NCBI GenBank assembly: GCA_019114925.1
Contig: DXEO01000161.1
Span: forward strand, 1-10,434
Origin: Candidatus Corynebacterium faecipullorum
Lineage (GTDB): Bacteria > Actinomycetota > Actinomycetes > Mycobacteriales > Mycobacteriaceae
Reading direction: 5' to 3'
Length of the DNA: 10,434 nt
Part shown: positions 1-6,196 of the stretch, piece after piece
How the letters are laid out: every line of letters begins with the position of its first letter
How positions within the stretch are numbered: the first letter of the stretch is position 1
Notes under the pieces: model-generated
What the model was told of the DNA's origin: nothing
The model's input: the letters and a program-made list of their open reading frames with translations, nothing else
Databases searched by the model: none
Made by a program: the position numbers and the translations under genes

Positions 1-39
1 CGCGACCAAGCCCGCCTCGACGCCGAGCTCGACGATTAG
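1..39 (+). CDS. C-terminal end of an unidentified protein (partial)
   Basis: Frame 1 is open from the left edge and ends in TAG at 37-39. The 12 visible residues (RDQARLDAELDD) are charged and alternate in a way typical of a helical protein tail. The codons are GC-rich at third positions like the rest of the window. Too little is present to assign a family. It would be convergent with the gtrA gene to its right, with the hairpin repeats between them. That this is coding at all is an inference from the frame and composition. Confidence 0.4.
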   Translation, partial: RDQARLDAELDD

Positions 40-69
40 ACCGCGCTGCCCGGCCTATCCCCCATCCAT

Positions 70-150
70 CCCGCCCTTCGCGCTCACCGTGAGCGGGAAC
101 GAGCGATTCTTTTAGATGCCGGTGAGCGCAAAGGGCGGGTTTCTGATTTC
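70..150 (+). terminator. Possible intrinsic terminator for the upstream + strand gene
   Basis: The first inverted repeat (arms 70-88 and 121-139, GC-rich, one mismatch) is followed on the + strand by a T-rich stretch, TTTCTGATTT, at 140-149. It lies 30 bp after the TAG at 37-39. The 32-nt loop is longer than in a classical terminator, and the inner palindrome at 81-95 could compete for pairing. Calling it a terminator is therefore an inference. The other two hairpins lack a T tract on either side. Confidence 0.35.
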
Positions 151-297
151 CACGCCTAAGCGCTCACCAGCGCGATGGCACGCCTCCACGCCAGGTTCCC
201 GGTGAGCGCGAAGGGAGCTTTGCTTGCCGACGCCCCCTTCCCGCTCACCGCAGCATCAAAAAAGACCCCACCGGCCAACGCTGGTGAGCGCGAAGGG
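70..297. repeat. Cluster of inverted 15-19 bp repeats forming three hairpin units
   Basis: A 15-bp motif GGTGAGCGCGAAGGG recurs in alternating orientation. Reverse copies are at 74-88, 161-168 (8-bp core only) and 235-249 (one mismatch). Forward copies are at 121-135 (one mismatch), 201-215 and 283-297. Paired, they make three inverted repeats with spacers of 32, 32 and 33 nt: 70-88/121-139 (19-bp arms, one mismatch), 160-168/201-209 (9-bp arms) and 235-249/283-297 (15-bp arms, one mismatch). The spacers differ in sequence. A smaller palindrome, CGCTCACCGTGAGCG, sits at 81-95, and degenerate GCGGAAGGG pieces continue at 308-316 and 325-333. I see no convincing gene in 40-334. The cluster lies between two convergent genes, so it may act in mRNA 3' ends or be a family of dispersed palindromic repeats. 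Confidence 0.75.
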
Positions 298-334
298 CAG
301 GTGCGGTGCGGAAGGGCAGGCAGGGCGGAAGGGG

Positions 335-898
335 TTAAGCCGGCTCGGTCTCATGGACCACGACCGGCGCCTTGGGTTTCGAGCGGAAGGTCCACAGCTT
401 GTTGAAAATGAAGTTAATCGGCATCGCCACCACGATGGAAATAGCGTTGGCCCAGTAGTACATCGTGCGGAAGCCCGTGGAGTCATCGAAAATTTGGGGC
501 GGCAGCTGCAGTGGCGAGGTGGGATTCATCAGCAGGTACTGCACCGCGAGGGTCACCAAATATGCCCCGATACCCGTGATGAGGAACGGGAAAAAGCCGC
601 GTAGCCAAGACACCTTGTTGACGGACTTGAACGTCCACATACGGTTGAGCTGGTAGTTCCACGTATTCGCAACTAGGAAGGCGATGGTGGAAAAGAGCAT
701 GAACCAGCGCACGTGAAACTGGGTACCGAAGAGATTGAACATCGCGTCATGCGGCGTAGCGCCGAACCAAGCCAAACCGCATTTCGCAGCCACGATCGAG
801 GTCGCAATGTTGACCAACGTGCCCGAGCCGCCAACCAGACCGAACTTAATGAACTGGCCAAGATTCGAGGCAAAGCGAGCAAAGCTCAGATCCGCCAT
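335..898 (-). CDS. GtrA-family membrane protein
   Basis: This 187-residue protein belongs to the GtrA family: small four-helix inner-membrane proteins, several of which help move polyprenyl-linked sugars across the membrane for cell-surface glycosylation. It shows the family's N-terminal signature FIKFGLVGGSGTLVN (16-30), hydrophobic segments at about 15-38, 64-82, 101-123 and 146-166, and the paired WTF motifs after helices 2 and 4 (WTFKS at 88-92, WTFRS at 169-173). I chose the ATG at 898 because AAGGG lies 7 nt upstream. A GTG at 904 would add two residues but sits almost on that ribosome site. It follows the pseudouridine synthase gene after about 107 bp and probably has its own promoter. 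A role in arabinogalactan, LAM or another surface glycan is plausible but not shown by the sequence. Confidence 0.85.
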   Translation of the reverse strand: MADLSFARFASNLGQFIKFGLVGGSGTLVNIATSIVAAKCGLAWFGATPHDAMFNLFGTQFHVRWFMLFSTIAFLVANTWNYQLNRMWTFKSVNKVSWLRGFFPFLITGIGAYLVTLAVQYLLMNPTSPLQLPPQIFDDSTGFRTMYYWANAISIVVAMPINFIFNKLWTFRSKPKAPVVVHETEPA

Positions 899-905
899 GG
901 ACACG

Positions 906-910
906 CCCTT
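906..910 (-). promoter_or_regulatory. Ribosome binding site deciding the gtrA start
   Basis: On the minus strand this reads AAGGG. It is 7 nt from the ATG at 898 but only 1 nt from the in-frame GTG at 904, which favours the ATG as the true start. Confidence 0.5.
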
Positions 911-949
911 CGTACAAAATGCTCAATTATGATGAATAAAACTTCGTAC
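908..949 (-). promoter_or_regulatory. Putative gtrA promoter with flanking direct repeats
   Basis: The minus strand carries CATAAT (926-931), five of six matches to the -10 consensus, about 28 bp before the ATG. No good -35 box is visible 16-18 bp further upstream. Two direct copies of CTTCGTAC (+ strand 908-915 and 942-949) flank the -10, with starts 34 bp apart. They could be a regulator site but have no known owner. The surrounding sequence is AT-rich relative to the neighbouring genes, as expected for a promoter. Confidence 0.35.
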
Positions 950-975
950 GAGTTTAGTCCGTCGCTCAGCGCAAA

Positions 976-1000
976 CTAAAACGCGCGCCGCAATAGCGCC
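976..1000 (-). terminator. Weak candidate terminator after the pseudouridine synthase gene
   Basis: Just after the TGA at 1006-1008, the minus strand can form a short GCGC/GCGC stem (996-999 with 985-988) around a 7-nt loop, followed by GCG and TTTTAG. The stem is only 4 bp, so this is marginal. Confidence 0.2.
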
Positions 1001-1005
1001 CAATC

Positions 1006-1812
1006 TCACAGCTTAAACTCACGCTTCTCGCCCGAAAGCGGGTCCTTAAAGCTCATCGCGATGTGAGAAAGCTGCAGCGGCGTGGAAAAATCGTAGAGGG
1101 ACAACCCACGATCCACCGGATACGTATCATCCCCCACAATCGGATGCCCCAGGTGGTTAAGTACCACGCGGATCTGGTGGGTGTGGCCGGTCAGTGGCCA
1201 GACATCGGCAATCGTTCCACTAGCGCGCACACGGGTCACCGTAGGCGTGCCGGTAGGATCCACGCTGACCTGGCGCCTGCCAGGCACGCGCCGCATGCCC
1301 AGCCGCACCGTGCCGTCGAAGGAAAAGGGCGCGGCCACCCGCGCCCGGTAGTGCTTCACCACCGCACGCTCCTGAAAAAGCTGCTGGTACGTAGCGCGCG
1401 TGCAGGGATTGCGCGAGCACAGCACCAAGCCCGACGTCAACCGGTCCAGCCGGTGCAGCGGCACAATAGAGTCCTCCCCGTAATCCACGCGCAGGCGGGT
1501 CTGGAGGGTCTCGCGCACGATACGTCCGTTCGACGTCGTGGGAAGAAAGTGCGGCTTGTCGACGACTATCAGGTCCCCATCCTCATACACCACCCGATAG
1601 TCAAAGGGAATGGGCGCTTCGGAAGGTACCGCAGGGTGATACCACGCCAGTGTCGGGCCGGGCAGCACAGTGCCCGGTTCCAAGCGGGTGCCGGGCGAAA
1701 ACGCGGAATCGCCCGCCTCACCTGCCCAGTAGGTAGGAGTGGCGGGCACGATACCGGTGAGCATCACCTTGCGCGGGCTAATCCCCTCCCGCGCCGGCGG
1801 GCGAAAAGCCAC
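1006..1812 (-). CDS. RluA-family RNA pseudouridine synthase
   Basis: This 268-residue cytoplasmic enzyme is predicted to isomerise specific uridines to pseudouridine in rRNA or tRNA. The catalytic motif HRLDR is at 120-124, with Asp123 as the expected nucleophile. Other family signatures are the DKPHFLP segment (85-91), the HTHQIRV block in the C-terminal half and the following GHPIVGDDTY. The N-terminus (RPPAREGISPRKV) matches what I recall of actinobacterial members of this family, but residues 25-60 look short for the usual S4-like region. The GTG start at 1812-1810 follows directly on the dapC stop codon (TAA at 1815-1813). No strong ribosome site is visible, which suggests translation is coupled to dapC. 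The target nucleotide cannot be read from the sequence. Confidence 0.9.
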   Translation of the reverse strand: MAFRPPAREGISPRKVMLTGIVPATPTYWAGEAGDSAFSPGTRLEPGTVLPGPTLAWYHPAVPSEAPIPFDYRVVYEDGDLIVVDKPHFLPTTSNGRIVRETLQTRLRVDYGEDSIVPLHRLDRLTSGLVLCSRNPCTRATYQQLFQERAVVKHYRARVAAPFSFDGTVRLGMRRVPGRRQVSVDPTGTPTVTRVRASGTIADVWPLTGHTHQIRVVLNHLGHPIVGDDTYPVDRGLSLYDFSTPLQLSHIAMSFKDPLSGEKREFKL

Positions 1813-2898
1813 TTATTTGGCCAAGCGCGCGACGGCTGCGGCAATCCGCTCATCGGTGCCGTTCAGGCCGATGCGCACGTACTGCTCGCCTGCTGGGCCG
1901 TAGAAATCACCGGGGGCAACGAGGATGCCGTGCTCAGCCAGCCAGTCGACGGTCTCGCGGCAGTTCTCACCGCGGGTTGCCCACAGGTAGAGCCCGGCCT
2001 CGGAATGCTCGATCCTAAAGCCCGCGCCGATCAACGCCCGCATGAGATCCACACGGCGCGCGGCATAGCGTTGGCGCTGGAGGGCTTCGGAGGGGTCGTC
2101 GTCAAGCGCGGCGATCATGGCCGCCTGGATGGGCCCTGGAACGATGAGACCTGCGTGCTTGCGCAGCTCCAATAGCTCCGCGATGAGCTGGGCATCGCCC
2201 GCGAAGAAACCCGCGCGGTAGGAGGCCATGTTCGCACTCTTGGACAGCGAATGCATGGCGATGAGCCCGGTGTTGTCGCCATCGGTCACACGCGGATCCA
2301 GGATGGACACCGGCGGGTTCTCATCATCCCACCCCAAGCCCATGTAGCACTCATCCGAGGCCACGATGGCATTGTTCGCGCGCGCCCAGGCGACGATCTC
2401 ACGCAGCTTCTCGACGCCCAACACCTTGCCCGTCGGATTCGACGGCGAGTTGATGAACACCAGCGAGGCATCCTGGAAATCCTCGTCCGCGCGCAGCGGC
2501 TTAGCACCGGCCAGGAGTGCACCGACTTCATAGGTGGGATAGGCCACCGTCGGGAAAGCCACGGTCTCCCCACGCATGCCCAGCAAAGTGGGCAGCCAGG
2601 CGATGGCCTCTTTGGTGCCGATGACCGGCAGCACCGCGTCCACGTTCATGTTGTAGCGGCGCTGCAGCGCCTTCGCGATGGCCTCGCGCAGCTCCGGGGT
2701 GCCCTGAGTCTGCGGGTAACCGGGAGCCTCGGCCGCTGCGGACAGCGCTAGCTGCACGCCAGGGGCAACCGGATCGACGGGATTGCCTACTGATAAATCG
2801 ACGATCCCGTCCGGGTGCGCCAGTGCTTTCTTCTTGGCGCCAGCAAGCGAGTTCCACGGAAAATCCGGGAGTGTGCGTCCAAGCGGCGTGCGGCTCAT
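1813..2898 (-). CDS. dapC: Succinyldiaminopimelate transaminase DapC
   Basis: A 361-residue fold-type I PLP aminotransferase. DapC converts N-succinyl-2-amino-6-ketopimelate to N-succinyl-LL-diaminopimelate, using glutamate, in the succinylase branch of lysine and meso-diaminopimelate synthesis. The Schiff-base lysine is K220 in SLSKS. The NSPSNPTG loop (150-157), D182 and Y185 in SDECY, and R228 in YRAGF fit cofactor binding. R347 in YVRIGLNG fits binding of the substrate carboxylate. The length and the N-terminal TLPDFPWNSL match the actinobacterial DapC group. The ATG at 2898 has GGAG 6 nt upstream, inside the end of the ferredoxin gene. Only 3 bp separate it from the ferredoxin stop, an order also found in mycobacteria. 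A general aromatic or alanine-type aminotransferase is the main alternative, but the context favours DapC. Confidence 0.9.
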   Translation of the reverse strand: MSRTPLGRTLPDFPWNSLAGAKKKALAHPDGIVDLSVGNPVDPVAPGVQLALSAAAEAPGYPQTQGTPELREAIAKALQRRYNMNVDAVLPVIGTKEAIAWLPTLLGMRGETVAFPTVAYPTYEVGALLAGAKPLRADEDFQDASLVFINSPSNPTGKVLGVEKLREIVAWARANNAIVASDECYMGLGWDDENPPVSILDPRVTDGDNTGLIAMHSLSKSANMASYRAGFFAGDAQLIAELLELRKHAGLIVPGPIQAAMIAALDDDPSEALQRQRYAARRVDLMRALIGAGFRIEHSEAGLYLWATRGENCRETVDWLAEHGILVAPGDFYGPAGEQYVRIGLNGTDERIAAAVARLAK

Positions 2899-2901
2899 GG
2901 T

Positions 2902-3225
2902 CTACTCCTGATTCTGGGGTGGGAGTGCAGCGATCATCGGGACGTCAAAGTCCTGCGGGCCAAGAGCTGCTGCGCCACCCGGGGAGCCGAGATCATCGAA
3001 GAAGGCGGCGTTGGCATCGTTGTAGTCCAGCCACTCATCCGGGACATCATCCTCGTAGAAGATGGCCTCCACCGGGCAAGCGGGCTCGCAGGCGCCGCAG
3101 TCCACGCACTCGTCCGGGTGGATGTAGAGCATGCGCTTGCCCTCGTAGATGCAGTCGACCGGGCACTCTTCAACGCAGCCGCGGTCCATCACGTCGACGC
3201 ATGGCTGCGCGATGGTGTAAGTCAT
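2902..3225 (-). CDS. fdxA: Seven-iron ferredoxin (3Fe-4S plus 4Fe-4S)
   Basis: A 107-residue acidic ferredoxin, a small cytoplasmic electron carrier. By comparison with Azotobacter ferredoxin I, C9, C17 and C50 would bind the [3Fe-4S] cluster and C21, C40, C43 and C46 the [4Fe-4S] cluster. C25 would be the extra cysteine. The CVDCGACEPACP block at 40-51 is diagnostic. It is the ortholog by position of mycobacterial fdxC (Rv1177), next to dapC. The redox partner is not evident: DapC needs no ferredoxin, so the pairing is probably co-transcription rather than a shared reaction. The ATG at 3225 is preceded by AGGAG about 12 nt away, slightly longer than usual. A 50-bp gap upstream leaves room for its own promoter, but I could not pick a convincing -10 box. 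Confidence 0.95.
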   Translation of the reverse strand: MTYTIAQPCVDVMDRGCVEECPVDCIYEGKRMLYIHPDECVDCGACEPACPVEAIFYEDDVPDEWLDYNDANAAFFDDLGSPGGAAALGPQDFDVPMIAALPPQNQE

Positions 3226-3275
3226 AAGGTGTTTAAACTCCTGTGTGTCACGGGTTTTCTACGACTAACAGTATG

Positions 3276-3668
3276 CTACTCCGAGGTGAAAAATGGCCAA
3301 ACGCTACCCGCGATTCCCGCGGCGAACAGCAGCAGGCTGAGAATATTATTGGGTAGCAGGCTACCGTCACCGATGGCGGCTCCCAGCATGAACGCGAGAA
3401 AACCTCCCACCCACGCCAGCCCGGGCACACCGGCGATGTAGGGATTCTCACTCCACAGGCGGGCTGTGCGGGTCAACACTCCGTTGAACCAGAAGGCAAT
3501 GAGGATGGTGATGGGAAAGGCCATCCCGGACTCGCCGGGCCACGGTAGACGAGCGGTGAGATAAACCACTTCGAGAGTCAGCGAGCAGAGTGCGCCTAAG
3601 ACGAGCCACACTAGGCCCCCGAATTGCTCGCCGCGAGAGAAATCAGTACGAATGGCGCGCTCGGTCAC
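3276..3668 (-). CDS. Small four-helix membrane protein of unknown function (Rv1171-like by position)
   Basis: A 130-residue protein with four likely membrane segments at about 17-39, 50-67, 78-100 and 107-126, short loops and no recognisable catalytic motif. Its GTG start at 3668 overlaps the mshB TGA by 4 bp (GTGA), the classic arrangement for translational coupling. In mycobacteria a small conserved protein gene (Rv1171) also follows mshB, so I regard this as the positional counterpart. The function is unknown. A link to mycothiol metabolism is suggested only by the coupling. The upstream end of the 50-bp gap before the ferredoxin gene lies just past its TAG (3278-3276). Confidence 0.8.
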   Translation of the reverse strand: MTERAIRTDFSRGEQFGGLVWLVLGALCSLTLEVVYLTARLPWPGESGMAFPITILIAFWFNGVLTRTARLWSENPYIAGVPGLAWVGGFLAFMLGAAIGDGSLLPNNILSLLLFAAGIAGSVWPFFTSE

Positions 3669-4531
3669 TTCTCCCCCAGCAATGAATCCTGTGGCTCTCC
3701 CTGCCCCAATTGGTAGAACTCTTGACGCAGCAGAGGCATGGTGAGCAAGTTAGACAAGGCATAGGCTGCGGGAACCACTGCGGGGTCCTTTAGACCCGCC
3801 TGGGCGGAGTGCGGGTTGACGGTGGTGAGGGAGCCGTCGGCAAGCCAGATCTGCGTGGCGTGGGCCAGAATCGCCGCACGCTTGGCGCTGAGAGCCGCGT
3901 CAGTGAGCTCGTAGGTGATATCGCAGCCAGCGTTGGTGAAGTTGTCCAAGTACGCCTTATCCGGCAGACTCCAGCCCTCCGGAGGTGTGACAGCCTCGAG
4001 GCCTCGATAGTGCGCGGTGCGCTCGAAGACGGCCCACAAAATCTGCTGCTCCGGCTCGGCAGCCGCATGCACGGCCTTGTGCACGGCGATATGGTCGGGG
4101 TGCCCGTAGCCGCCGTCCGGTCCGTAGGTCAGCACCGCGTGTGGTCGCAGCGCAGCGAGGTGGCTGCGCAATGACTCTGCGGCCTCGTCTACGCGGTTCA
4201 CTAGGGCCCGCGGATTCTCGTGAGCGGGCGAGCCTTCCATCCCGGAATCACGGAAGTACCCGAATCCGCCCAACTGAATACCCTCGACCCCTAAAGCGTC
4301 GAGCGCGTGCTTGAGCTCCCAAGCACGGAAACCTCCCAGCTGATCGGTTTCTGCGAGGCCTTGATAAGGCTCGCCGATGATCTCACCTTCCTCACCCAGT
4401 GTCGCGGTAATCACGGTGACCTGCGCCCCGCGCGCGGACAAGTCCGCCAGCGTGCCGCCGGTAAAGAGCACCTCATCATCCGGGTGAGCGTGAACAGCCA
4501 CGACGCGGTAGCCCGCGAGATCCTTAATCAT
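3665..4531 (-). CDS. mshB: Mycothiol biosynthesis deacetylase MshB
   Basis: A 288-residue zinc-dependent LmbE/PIG-L-type deacetylase. It removes acetate from GlcNAc-inositol to give GlcN-inositol, the second enzymatic stage of mycothiol synthesis in actinobacteria. The AHPDDE motif at 15-20 supplies zinc ligands H16 and D19 and the probable general base D18. GYGHPDH at 141-147 supplies the third ligand, H147. The length fits the MshB family, though it is slightly shorter than the roughly 300-residue mycobacterial protein. The ATG at 4531 has GGAGG 7 nt upstream and overlaps the end of the lipoprotein gene by 8 bp. The close paralog Mca, which cleaves mycothiol conjugates, is the main alternative. 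The typA-lpqW-mshB order and the Rv1171-like neighbour argue for MshB. Confidence 0.92.
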   Translation of the reverse strand: MIKDLAGYRVVAVHAHPDDEVLFTGGTLADLSARGAQVTVITATLGEEGEIIGEPYQGLAETDQLGGFRAWELKHALDALGVEGIQLGGFGYFRDSGMEGSPAHENPRALVNRVDEAAESLRSHLAALRPHAVLTYGPDGGYGHPDHIAVHKAVHAAAEPEQQILWAVFERTAHYRGLEAVTPPEGWSLPDKAYLDNFTNAGCDITYELTDAALSAKRAAILAHATQIWLADGSLTTVNPHSAQAGLKDPAVVPAAYALSNLLTMPLLRQEFYQLGQGEPQDSLLGEK

Positions 4532-6125
4532 CGTCTTTCCTCCACTGCGGTGCGCTAATCAAACCGGAATCCCAGTCCTTAATGCTTTGTCCGGGGCCAA
4601 CAATACCCTTGCCCAAAGCGTGGACTCGCACCTCATTGAGCAGCGGGACGAAGAGCACTTCTTCTCTGTTGAGGTGCTCCACCCGCTCTTCGGCGGCCTC
4701 AGAATCCAGCTCACCGGAGAGGATGCCAAGGGCGGTCTCTGCGGAGTTTTCTGGGCAGAATCCCGACAACGTTGCCGCTGGGCGCGTCGGCGTTGCGCAC
4801 ACGAAGTAATTGGCCAAGCTCATCGCATCGCTGCCGTTCTCATCCCACGCCACCACGGCATCCACCTTGCCCGCCGGAAGCAGATCCGAGGTAATAGTGG
4901 TCAGGCGTTCGGTGACGACCTCCGCGTCAATAGACTTGGCTTGCAGCACGTCCACAATGGTGGTGGCCGCCGCCAAGGCCGTGGGATTTTGAGGATCCAC
5001 GCCGATGCGCACGGGCTTGCGTCCCGCCCGCTCCCGCAGCGGGGCGAGCTCCGCATTGCTGTCAAAGGGGTTGTTCCCAGGCTCCAGCTCTGAGGCGCGG
5101 CCGGTGGCCAAGCGGGCTATCTGGTCGGTATCCAGAAGCGAGGCCAACGCGCGGCGCTGGGGCTGCTCGTTGAGAGCGCCCTCTGCAGCGGACATTTCCA
5201 AGCGGAGCTGTCGTTGCCGTGTCACCACGCCGGTATTGACATTGCTGAGCAGGCTCAAGTTCTCCAGGGTGGTCTGTTGCGGGGTGAAATCAGCAAAACC
5301 GATCTGGCGCGAGCGCAACATATTCACCGCGTGCGCGGTATCGCGAACCGCGCGCAGCTGGATGACGTCAATATTCGCGGGATCCTCTCCCCAGAAACGG
5401 TCATTGCGGTTAAGCGTGATGATTCCTCGTCCGCGGTCCATGCTTTCCACAAGGTAGCGCCCGGCGGAGGCGGGGATCCCTTCGGCCAGCACTGAGGCGA
5501 AATCCCTGTCTTCTAGAAGGTGGGAGGGCATCAAATGCGCAAAAAGTTTGTGCCAGTCTTCGACGCGGTGGTCGAAGTCCACGGTCACCACCCGCCCATT
5601 GCCGGAGGTCCGCACGGCGGAGATAGCCCGATAGCCAGAAATATTCTTAGCCCCGGGGGTTCGAGTTATCTGGGACCACAAATAATTAAAGTCGGAACCG
5701 CTGATCGGCGTGCCATCAGACCATTGGGCTGGCGCGGCGATGGTGTAGCGCACGCGCATCGCAACGCCTTCGGGGACTTCGATCTCCTCGGCAGATTCCA
5801 GGACATCCGTGTCCATCTCGGTGCCGTGGAACGCAGAGGGCAACACTAGCTCCGCAATCTGGTTGACCAGCTCGGAGCTATTTGCCACGAGGTGTGGGTT
5901 GAGTCCGCCGCGCAGCGGGTCCACCCCGATGGCCACGGTGCTGCGCTTCGGCAGAAGGTCCTCTTCGGGCGCCGCTTCAGGTGGAGGGGCCGTCGTGCTG
6001 GAATTCGTTGGAGTGGCGCTGCGATCATCCTCATCCACCACCGGCGGCGGGCCAGGATTGGCCTGGCAGGCCGTCAGCAGAGCGGCTGCGAGGATAACGC
6101 CAAGCCGAGGCAGGAAACGGTCCAC
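4524..6125 (-). CDS. lpqW: LpqW-like lipoprotein (substrate-binding-protein fold)
   Basis: A 533-residue predicted lipoprotein. From the chosen GTG (6125) the N-terminus is MDRFLPRLGVIL..., a basic start, a hydrophobic core and a lipobox LTAC with the lipidated Cys at 20. A Pro/Thr/Ser/Glu-rich linker follows to about residue 60. The rest resembles family 5 extracellular solute-binding proteins (WSDGTPISGSDF is characteristic), yet no permease or ATPase genes are adjacent. Position between typA and mshB matches mycobacterial lpqW (Rv1166). LpqW is known in mycobacteria and corynebacteria to control mannosylation of periplasmic glycolipids leading to lipomannan and LAM, rather than to import peptides. 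A TTG at 6134 would add three residues, but AAAGG abuts it and lies 9 nt before the GTG. The gene ends by overlapping mshB by 8 bp. Confidence 0.85.
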   Translation of the reverse strand: MDRFLPRLGVILAAALLTACQANPGPPPVVDEDDRSATPTNSSTTAPPPEAAPEEDLLPKRSTVAIGVDPLRGGLNPHLVANSSELVNQIAELVLPSAFHGTEMDTDVLESAEEIEVPEGVAMRVRYTIAAPAQWSDGTPISGSDFNYLWSQITRTPGAKNISGYRAISAVRTSGNGRVVTVDFDHRVEDWHKLFAHLMPSHLLEDRDFASVLAEGIPASAGRYLVESMDRGRGIITLNRNDRFWGEDPANIDVIQLRAVRDTAHAVNMLRSRQIGFADFTPQQTTLENLSLLSNVNTGVVTRQRQLRLEMSAAEGALNEQPQRRALASLLDTDQIARLATGRASELEPGNNPFDSNAELAPLRERAGRKPVRIGVDPQNPTALAAATTIVDVLQAKSIDAEVVTERLTTITSDLLPAGKVDAVVAWDENGSDAMSLANYFVCATPTRPAATLSGFCPENSAETALGILSGELDSEAAEERVEHLNREEVLFVPLLNEVRVHALGKGIVGPGQSIKDWDSGLISAPQWRKDDD

Positions 6126-6134
6126 TCCACACAA

Positions 6135-6139
6135 CCTTT
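6135..6139 (-). promoter_or_regulatory. Ribosome binding site deciding the lpqW start
   Basis: On the minus strand this reads AAAGG. It touches the TTG at 6134 directly but is 9 nt from the in-frame GTG at 6125, so the GTG is the more likely start. The resulting signal peptide begins MDRFLPR, a normal basic n-region. Confidence 0.45.
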
Positions 6140-6146
6140 ACATTCT

Positions 6147-6182
6147 AAAAAGCTTTCCCCACCACTGTAGTGGCGCGAGGGG
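6147..6182 (-). terminator. Candidate intrinsic terminator after typA
   Basis: About 15 bp after the typA stop, the minus strand can fold CGCCAC/GTGGTG around a TACA tetraloop (+ strand 6160-6175), with a further CCCC/GGGG pairing outside it. CTTTTT follows at 6147-6152. Five bases between the stem and the T run make it less than ideal. If it works, it would separate typA from the lpqW-mshB transcript or reduce read-through. It lies just before the lpqW ribosome site, so it may instead modulate lpqW expression. Confidence 0.4.
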
Positions 6183-6196
6183 CCCCGCTGAGCGAG

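Noticed and set aside
70..297. CRISPR array
   Set aside because: The repeats alternate in orientation, are only 8-15 bp in core length and have mismatches. The gaps between successive units vary (19-33 nt), and no cas genes are present. A true array would have same-direction repeats.
175..604. Two + strand open frames beginning in the repeat region and running into gtrA
   Set aside because: They consist of translated repeats followed by antisense gtrA, have no credible ribosome site and show low-complexity Arg/Ala/Pro composition.
1063..2175. Long + strand open frame opposite the pseudouridine synthase and dapC
   Set aside because: It spans the junction of two well-supported minus-strand genes and has Arg/His-rich antisense composition.
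3226..3275. Promoter or DtxR/iron-responsive box before the ferredoxin
   Set aside because: No TTAGGTTAGGCTAACCTAA-like palindrome and no clear -10/-35 pair is present in the 50-bp gap, so I did not call one.
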